DNA of 64,000 nucleotides from JACVRW01 sp963820315 (GTDB lineage: Bacteria; Actinomycetota; Thermoleophilia; Solirubrobacterales; Thermoleophilaceae). Shown here piece after piece: positions 59,952 through 64,000 of the stretch; position 1 is the first letter of the stretch; every line of letters begins with the position of its first letter. A program made the translations under genes and the position numbers. Below the pieces are notes generated by a model, which worked only from the letters and a program-made list of their open reading frames with translations, did not search any database and had not been told where the DNA came from. The stretch spans positions 1-64,000 of the forward strand of contig CAWFZK010000046.1 of NCBI GenBank assembly GCA_963820315.1, in the 5' to 3' direction.

Positions 59952-61181
59952 TTACCCGCGCGCGGAGGCGACGAAAACCGTGACCGGCCCGCCCCCCGGG
60001 TCGACCCGCGCCGTCCACGCGTCCGGCAGCCGCCCGGAGCGCCCGGGCACGAGCCGGGCGAGCCGCCCGCTCCAGAGGGCGCGCCCGTCCTGCGCGACCT
60101 CGATGCGCGGATGCGTGAGGAACTCGCGCGAGCGCACGAGAAAGCGCCCGCGCGGCGGCGGGCCGCCGGCGAGCGCGCTCGGGCTGACCCACGCGAGCGG
60201 CGCCCGGGCCTCGATGCGCACGCGGCGGGCCGGCCAGTCGCCATCCGCCAGGAAGCGCGCCGCCGCCGCCCCGGCGTGGCGCCCGCTGAGCGCCGCGACG
60301 TCGCCCTGCTCCGCCCCGTGCAGAACGTTCCCGGCGGCGAACACGCCCGCGCGCGAGCTGCGCAGGGACTCGTCGACCAGCGGCGCGCCCGTGCCGGGAT
60401 CGAGCTCGAGCCCGCCCATGACGGCCAGCTCGTTGTCCGGGATCCAGTCGGCGCTGAACACCACGGTCTCGCAGGCGACGCGGCGGGTGCCACCCCCGTC
60501 GAGCTCGCTGAGCTCGACCTCCTCGACGCGCGGGCGCCCATCGATCCGGCTGACACGAGTGCGCGTCCAGAGCGGCGTGCGGAAGCGAACCGCCGCGCCG
60601 GCCCGGAACGCGGCCAGCGATTGGTGCCGGGGAAGCTCGGTCGTCATTCCGACCGGCTGCGCGCCCCCGTGGGTGAGCGTCAGCAGCGCCGAGAAGCTCA
60701 CGTGCTCCGCGCCGACCACGAGCGCGCGGCCGCCGATCCGCTCGCCCTTCAGGTAGACGAGCTGCTGGAGCGTGCTCGTCGTCATCACGCCGGCCGGCCG
60801 CGAGCCCGGCACGAGCCGCGCCGAGCGCGGCCGCTCGCGGCAGCCGCTGGCGAGGATCACCGCGTCGGGCGCGAGCAGCTCGCGCCCGCGCGGGCCGGTG
60901 AGCTCGAGCGGCCCGGCGGGCGACCAGCCCGTGACCATCGTCTCGGTGCGGAGCTCGGCGCCCGCACGGTCGGCGAGCTCCGCGAGCCGGCGCGCGTAGG
61001 CGGGGCCGGACAGCGGCCGGTGCAGGTCGCGCAGCCCGAAGCCCTGGTGGGCGGCGTGGCGCGGGATGCCACCCGGCTCGCGCTCCCGCTCGATCACGAC
61101 GACGTCGCGCACGCCGAGCCGGCCGAGCTCGCGCGCCGCCGCGAGGCCCGCGGGCCCGCCGCCCACGACCACGACGCTCAC
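59952..61181 (-). CDS. FAD/NAD-linked oxidoreductase (pyridine nucleotide-disulfide family)
   Basis: A 409-residue flavoprotein: FAD motif VVVVGGGPAGLAAARELGRLGV, IEREREPGGIPRHAAHQGFGLRD, AVILASGCRERPRSARL, a second dinucleotide motif around RALVVGAEHVSFSALLTL (GxGxxS variant), and AGVFAAGNVLHGAEQGDVAALSGRHAG for the C-terminal FAD contact. It overlaps the partner gene start-to-stop (GTGA). With the next gene it resembles the two-subunit amine/hydroxy-acid dehydrogenases (OoxA/HcnB-type and GlpA-type). Confidence 0.9.
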   Translation of the reverse strand: MSVVVVGGGPAGLAAARELGRLGVRDVVVIEREREPGGIPRHAAHQGFGLRDLHRPLSGPAYARRLAELADRAGAELRTETMVTGWSPAGPLELTGPRGRELLAPDAVILASGCRERPRSARLVPGSRPAGVMTTSTLQQLVYLKGERIGGRALVVGAEHVSFSALLTLTHGGAQPVGMTTELPRHQSLAAFRAGAAVRFRTPLWTRTRVSRIDGRPRVEEVELSELDGGGTRRVACETVVFSADWIPDNELAVMGGLELDPGTGAPLVDESLRSSRAGVFAAGNVLHGAEQGDVAALSGRHAGAAAARFLADGDWPARRVRIEARAPLAWVSPSALAGGPPPRGRFLVRSREFLTHPRIEVAQDGRALWSGRLARLVPGRSGRLPDAWTARVDPGGGPVTVFVASARG

Positions 61182-62560
61182 GCCCGCTCCTCGAGGAGCG
61201 ACGTCAGCTCGGCCCCGCAGAAGAAGCCCTGGCAGCGGCCCATGTGCGCGCGGGTGCGCCGGCGCAGGCCGTCGAGATCAACGGGCGGGATCGGCGAGGC
61301 GAAGGCGTCGCGGATCTCACCGCGCGTCACGCGCTCGCAGAAGCAGACGATGCGCCCGTAGTCCGGGTCGGCGGCGATCCGCTCGTCGTCGGCGTACGGC
61401 CGCGTGAAGGCCTCGCCGATGTTCGGCATCGTGAGCTCGACCGGGGCGCCACGCCGCGGCGACAGCGCGAGGCCCGCGTCCTCGAGGAGCCCGCGCACGT
61501 GCTCGGCGATCGCCATCGAGCCAGACAGGCCGGTCGAGCGGATGCCGCCGACGCAGGCGTAGCCCTCGTCCGCGTGGATCGACACCTGGTAGTCCGTGTG
61601 CTCGGTGGCCGCGCGCAGCCCGACGTAGACGGCGGTCACCTCGTGCTCGAGCAGGGCCGGCATGATCCGCCGGCCCTCGGAGCCCAGGTAGTCGAGGCCG
61701 GCGGCCGTCGAGCTGGTGTCGTCCTTGCGCTCGACGTCCTCGGCGGTCGGGCCGAGCATCACGTTGCCGAAGACGGTCGGGGCGATCAGCACCCCCTTCG
61801 TGATCTTCGTCGGCACCGCCAGCACGATGTGCGAGACGAGCGGGCGCGAGAGCTTGTCGAAGACGATCAGCTCGCCGCGCCGAGGCGTGACCGTGAAGCC
61901 GTCGTGCCCGAGCATGCGGTCGAGCTCGTCCGAGCGCAGCCCCGCGGCGTTCACGAGGTAGCGCGTGCGCCACTCGCGCGCGCCGGCGCGCACGAGCACG
62001 CCGCCGCCCTCGAGCCGCTCGAGTCCCGTGACCGCGACGCCGCGCTGCAGCTCGCAGCCCGCCAGCACGGCCTCGGTGGCGAACGCGAGCGGTGTCGTGA
62101 ACGGGCAGATGATCCCCTCGTCGGGCACCTCGAGCGCGCCGAGCGCGCCCGCGCCCAGGTGCGGCTCGCGCCGGTAGAGCTCCTCCGCCGAGAGCTCGCG
62201 GATCGGCTCGTAGCCGTTCGCGTGCGACTGCTCGACGATGCTCGGCAGCGAGCCGAGCTGCTCCTCGCTCCAGGCCACGAGCAGCGCCCCGGTCCGCTCG
62301 ACGGGGATGCCGACCCGCTCCGCGTAGCGGCCGAGCTGCTCGTAGCCGCGCACGACGAGCTCGGATTCGAGCGTCCCCGGCTTCGCGTCGAAGCCCGTGT
62401 GCAGCAGAGCGGTGTTCGCCTTGCTCGTGCCGGCGCCGACGTCGGGGCCCGCCTCGAGCAGCGTGACGCGCAGGTCGAAGAGCGTCAGCTCGCGGGCGAT
62501 CGCGCAGCCGACAACGCCGCCGCCGGCTATCAGGACGTCGCAGTCGAACCCGCGCTCCAC
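61178..62560 (-). CDS. GlpA-like FAD dehydrogenase with C-terminal BFD [2Fe-2S] domain
   Basis: A 460-residue protein. The DAO domain (CDVLIAGGGVVGCAIARELTLFDLRVTLLEAGPDVGAGTSKANTALLHTGFDA at residues 7-60; GGIRSTGLSGSMAIAEHV near 350) is followed by a BFD-type iron-sulfur domain (IVCFCERVTRGEIRDAF, then RRRTRAHMGRCQGFFCG) with four cysteines. This is the plan of the GlpA subunit of anaerobic glycerol-3-phosphate dehydrogenase and of opine/hydroxy-acid dehydrogenases. The pair with the second flavoprotein suggests electron transfer between flavins through the cluster. Substrate unknown. Confidence 0.9.
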   Translation of the reverse strand: MERGFDCDVLIAGGGVVGCAIARELTLFDLRVTLLEAGPDVGAGTSKANTALLHTGFDAKPGTLESELVVRGYEQLGRYAERVGIPVERTGALLVAWSEEQLGSLPSIVEQSHANGYEPIRELSAEELYRREPHLGAGALGALEVPDEGIICPFTTPLAFATEAVLAGCELQRGVAVTGLERLEGGGVLVRAGAREWRTRYLVNAAGLRSDELDRMLGHDGFTVTPRRGELIVFDKLSRPLVSHIVLAVPTKITKGVLIAPTVFGNVMLGPTAEDVERKDDTSSTAAGLDYLGSEGRRIMPALLEHEVTAVYVGLRAATEHTDYQVSIHADEGYACVGGIRSTGLSGSMAIAEHVRGLLEDAGLALSPRRGAPVELTMPNIGEAFTRPYADDERIAADPDYGRIVCFCERVTRGEIRDAFASPIPPVDLDGLRRRTRAHMGRCQGFFCGAELTSLLEERA

Positions 62561-62576
62561 GCGCGGGAGTATCCCG

Positions 62577-63476
62577 TCAGGCCGTGGCCGCGCCCACCCG
62601 CGCGCGCATCTCGTCGATCGAGTCGTCGGTGCAGGTGGCGAAGAAGCCTCCGACCACCTCGCGGACCTCGTCGAGCGACTCGGCCCGGTAGAGCACCGGC
62701 TGGTACTGCGTGATGTCGTAGTCGGCGGTGCCCATCTCGATCAGGTCGATGGGGCGGTGCTCCATCGTGCGGAACTCGTCGATCTCTCCGTACGAGGAGA
62801 GGATGCCGGCGCCATAGGCCCGCAGCTCGCCGTCCTCGACGACCACGCCGAACTCGACGCTGAACCAGAAGACGCGCGACAGGAAGCGCAGGTTCTCCTC
62901 GTCGCGGAGGCGATGGGTCGCCTCGCCGGTCAGGCGGTGGAGCTCCGAGAAGGTGGGCGTGGCGAGCAGGTGCCCGTGGCCGATCACCTCGTGGATGATG
63001 TCCGGCTCGGGCGTGTAGAGCGGCTCGGCCGGATGGCGCACGTACTGGGTCGAGTGGAAGGTGAGCTCGGAGAGCGAGCCGTAGAAGTCGCGCAGCGGAA
63101 CGAGCCCCGCCGCCGGCACGTAGTGGAAGCCGGTGATCGGGCGCAGGTGCTCGCTCACGAGGTCGAGGCTGGGCACGCCGTCCGTCGGCAGGGCGAGCGC
63201 CTCCTTCGCCTCGAGGAACTCGCGGATCGCGAGCCGGTCGTGCTTGGGCGCGAGCTCGCGGCAGACCGTGCGCCACACCTCCTGCTCCTCGTCGCTGTAC
63301 TCGACGGGCGGTGCGGGCTCACCGGGCTTCCAGGCGAGCGCCAGGGCGGCGATGTCGTTGCGCCGCTCGCGGTAGACCGGGTCGTTCGCCCCCGGATGGT
63401 CGTGCGCGAGGTGAACCTCCACCTCGCCGTGCTCGCTCTGCGTGACCGGTGAGTAGAGCTGCCCTTCCTCGAACAT
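62577..63476 (-). CDS. phhA: phenylalanine 4-monooxygenase
   Basis: A 299-residue aromatic amino acid hydroxylase. It uses tetrahydropterin and O2 to convert phenylalanine to tyrosine. The iron triad is H162 and H167 in DIIHEVIGHGHLL and E208 in FWFSVEFGVVVEDGELRAYGAGILSSYGE. Also present: RPITGFHYVPAAGLVPLRDFYGSL and FHSTQYVRHPAEPLYTPEPD. Length fits bacterial phhA, which has only the catalytic domain. ATG 63476 is the start that gives the family N-terminus. Divergent from the Lrp/AsnC gene, which likely regulates it. Confidence 0.95.
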   Translation of the reverse strand: MFEEGQLYSPVTQSEHGEVEVHLAHDHPGANDPVYRERRNDIAALALAWKPGEPAPPVEYSDEEQEVWRTVCRELAPKHDRLAIREFLEAKEALALPTDGVPSLDLVSEHLRPITGFHYVPAAGLVPLRDFYGSLSELTFHSTQYVRHPAEPLYTPEPDIIHEVIGHGHLLATPTFSELHRLTGEATHRLRDEENLRFLSRVFWFSVEFGVVVEDGELRAYGAGILSSYGEIDEFRTMEHRPIDLIEMGTADYDITQYQPVLYRAESLDEVREVVGGFFATCTDDSIDEMRARVGAATA

Positions 63477-63526
63477 GTCGCCGAGTGCACCACTTCCGGA
63501 ACCGGCTTTCAAGTCTGCACAGTGGA

Positions 63527-63587
63527 ACTGGTCAATCTGCCCATTTCCGTATGTGCGCCGCGCTACTATCTGTGCACTTTGACCAGT
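63527..63587. promoter_or_regulatory. inverted repeat between phhA and the Lrp/AsnC gene
   Basis: ACTGGTCAA (63527-63535) and TTGACCAGT (63579-63587) are a perfect 9-bp inverted repeat 43 bases apart in the divergent gap. The right arm covers the TTG start of the regulator. Further TGCAC/GTGCA words nearby (63485-63489, 63516-63520, 63572-63577) add dyad symmetry. This looks like spaced Lrp-type binding sites, allowing DNA looping and autoregulation. Confidence 0.5.
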
Positions 63588-64000
63588 CCGATCGATGAGC
63601 TCGACGCCCGCCTGATAGCCGAGCTGCGCGAGAACCCGCGCCTGGGGCTGCTCGAGATAAGCCGCCGGCTGGGCGTCGCGCGCGGCACCGTGCAGGCCCG
63701 GCTCTCCAAGCTCGAGGCGCGTGGCGTGATCACCGGCTTCGGCCCCGAGATCGACCCGCACGAGCTCGGCCACCGGCTCGAGGCGTTCGTGCTGCTCGAG
63801 CTGACCCAGGGCCGGCTCGCCGAGGCGGTCGCGGCGCTCGAGGCGGTGCCGGAGGTGCTCGAGACCGATGCGGTGAGCGGGCCCCAGGACCTGATCTGCC
63901 GCGTCGCGGCCCGCGACACCGAGCACCTCCAGGAGATCGTCAACCGCCTGCTCGCCACGGACGCAATTCGCCACACCACGAGCTACGTCGTGCTCAGCCG
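63579..64000 (+). CDS. Lrp/AsnC-family transcriptional regulator (3' end outside window)
   Basis: From TTG 63579 the frame reads TSPIDELDARLIAELRENPRLGLLEISRRLGVARGTVQARLSKLEARGVITGFGPEIDP, the AsnC winged helix. The RAM/Lrp ligand domain follows (EAFVLLELTQGRLAEAVAALEAVPEVLETDAVSGPQDLICRVAARDTEHLQEIVNRLLATDAIRHTTSYVVLS), running off the right edge; about 140 residues are visible of about 150. It would sense an amino acid such as phenylalanine or tyrosine. No other in-frame start exists; ATG 63551 and GTG 63572 are out of frame. Confidence 0.9.
   Translation, partial: MTSPIDELDARLIAELRENPRLGLLEISRRLGVARGTVQARLSKLEARGVITGFGPEIDPHELGHRLEAFVLLELTQGRLAEAVAALEAVPEVLETDAVSGPQDLICRVAARDTEHLQEIVNRLLATDAIRHTTSYVVLS

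Overview
The window is very GC-rich (about 70% by eye) and densely coded, with GTG and TTG starts, ATGA/GTGA/TTGA start-stop overlaps and almost no long intergenic DNA. The gene families (LtrA, DUF2630, GAP/Sap, BTAD/SARP, LuxR-AAA, PEP carboxylase, BipA/TypA, phenylalanine hydroxylase) fit a high-GC actinobacterium, probably of the Thermoleophilia/Solirubrobacterales type. That placement is inference; there is no rRNA in the window. I see no phage, IS element or CRISPR array, so this looks like ordinary chromosome.

Layout. 0-4 kb: end of a membrane protein, a HerA-type ATPase gene broken by many indels, small membrane and truncated genes, and an ArsR/SRPBCC pair. 4-12 kb: PEP carboxylase, a MocR regulator divergent from an MFS transporter, and TypA. 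12-20 kb: adenine deaminase, secreted proteins, a thioesterase, LtrA and a DUF3089 hydrolase. 19.6-24.4 kb: a secreted protein built from three copies of one domain, then an AlgI-like MBOAT acyltransferase with three SGNH-hydrolase genes, which looks like a cell-surface acylation module. 25.7-33.3 kb: a putative polyamine/GABA-type catabolic region with two tight operons on the minus strand (ALDH-SDR-amidotransferase and permease-glutamine synthetase-like-PuuD) plus a second puuD on the plus strand. The two minus operons share a 12-bp upstream motif. 33-40 kb: FGGY kinase, K+/H+ antiporter, choline-kinase-like protein and a dimethylglycine/sarcosine dehydrogenase-like protein. 40-46 kb: a BBE oxidoreductase with a divergent LysR, a FadR regulator, small zinc-ribbon and CYTH proteins, a lipoprotein, and an ECF sigma/anti-sigma pair. 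46.5-52.2 kb: tRNA-Ser(GGA), then a signalling block containing a SARP regulator joined to USP-like domains, a secreted membrane-anchored protein and a receptor-like Ser/Thr kinase with a beta-propeller and a LIVBP-type sensor. 52-59 kb: epoxide hydrolase and a divergent alpha/beta hydrolase around a large nested palindrome, a LuxR-AAA regulator and lactate permease. 59-64 kb: small acidic proteins, two FAD oxidoreductases (one with a BFD iron-sulfur domain), phenylalanine hydroxylase and a divergent Lrp/AsnC regulator.

A recurrent feature is genes whose conserved protein sequence continues in another frame (HerA, DUF1269, MFS, MocR, CYTH, lipoprotein, SARP-USP, kinase-LIVBP, small acidic protein). 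Conserved residues are kept on both sides of each shift, so most of these are probably indel errors in the sequence rather than dead genes, and full-length spans are given. The most novel-looking items are the receptor-like kinase (49088-52195), the SARP-USP protein (46697-48299), the triple-repeat secreted protein (19616-20548), the SGNH/MBOAT module, and a structured intergenic motif found at 11.5 kb and 29.5 kb.
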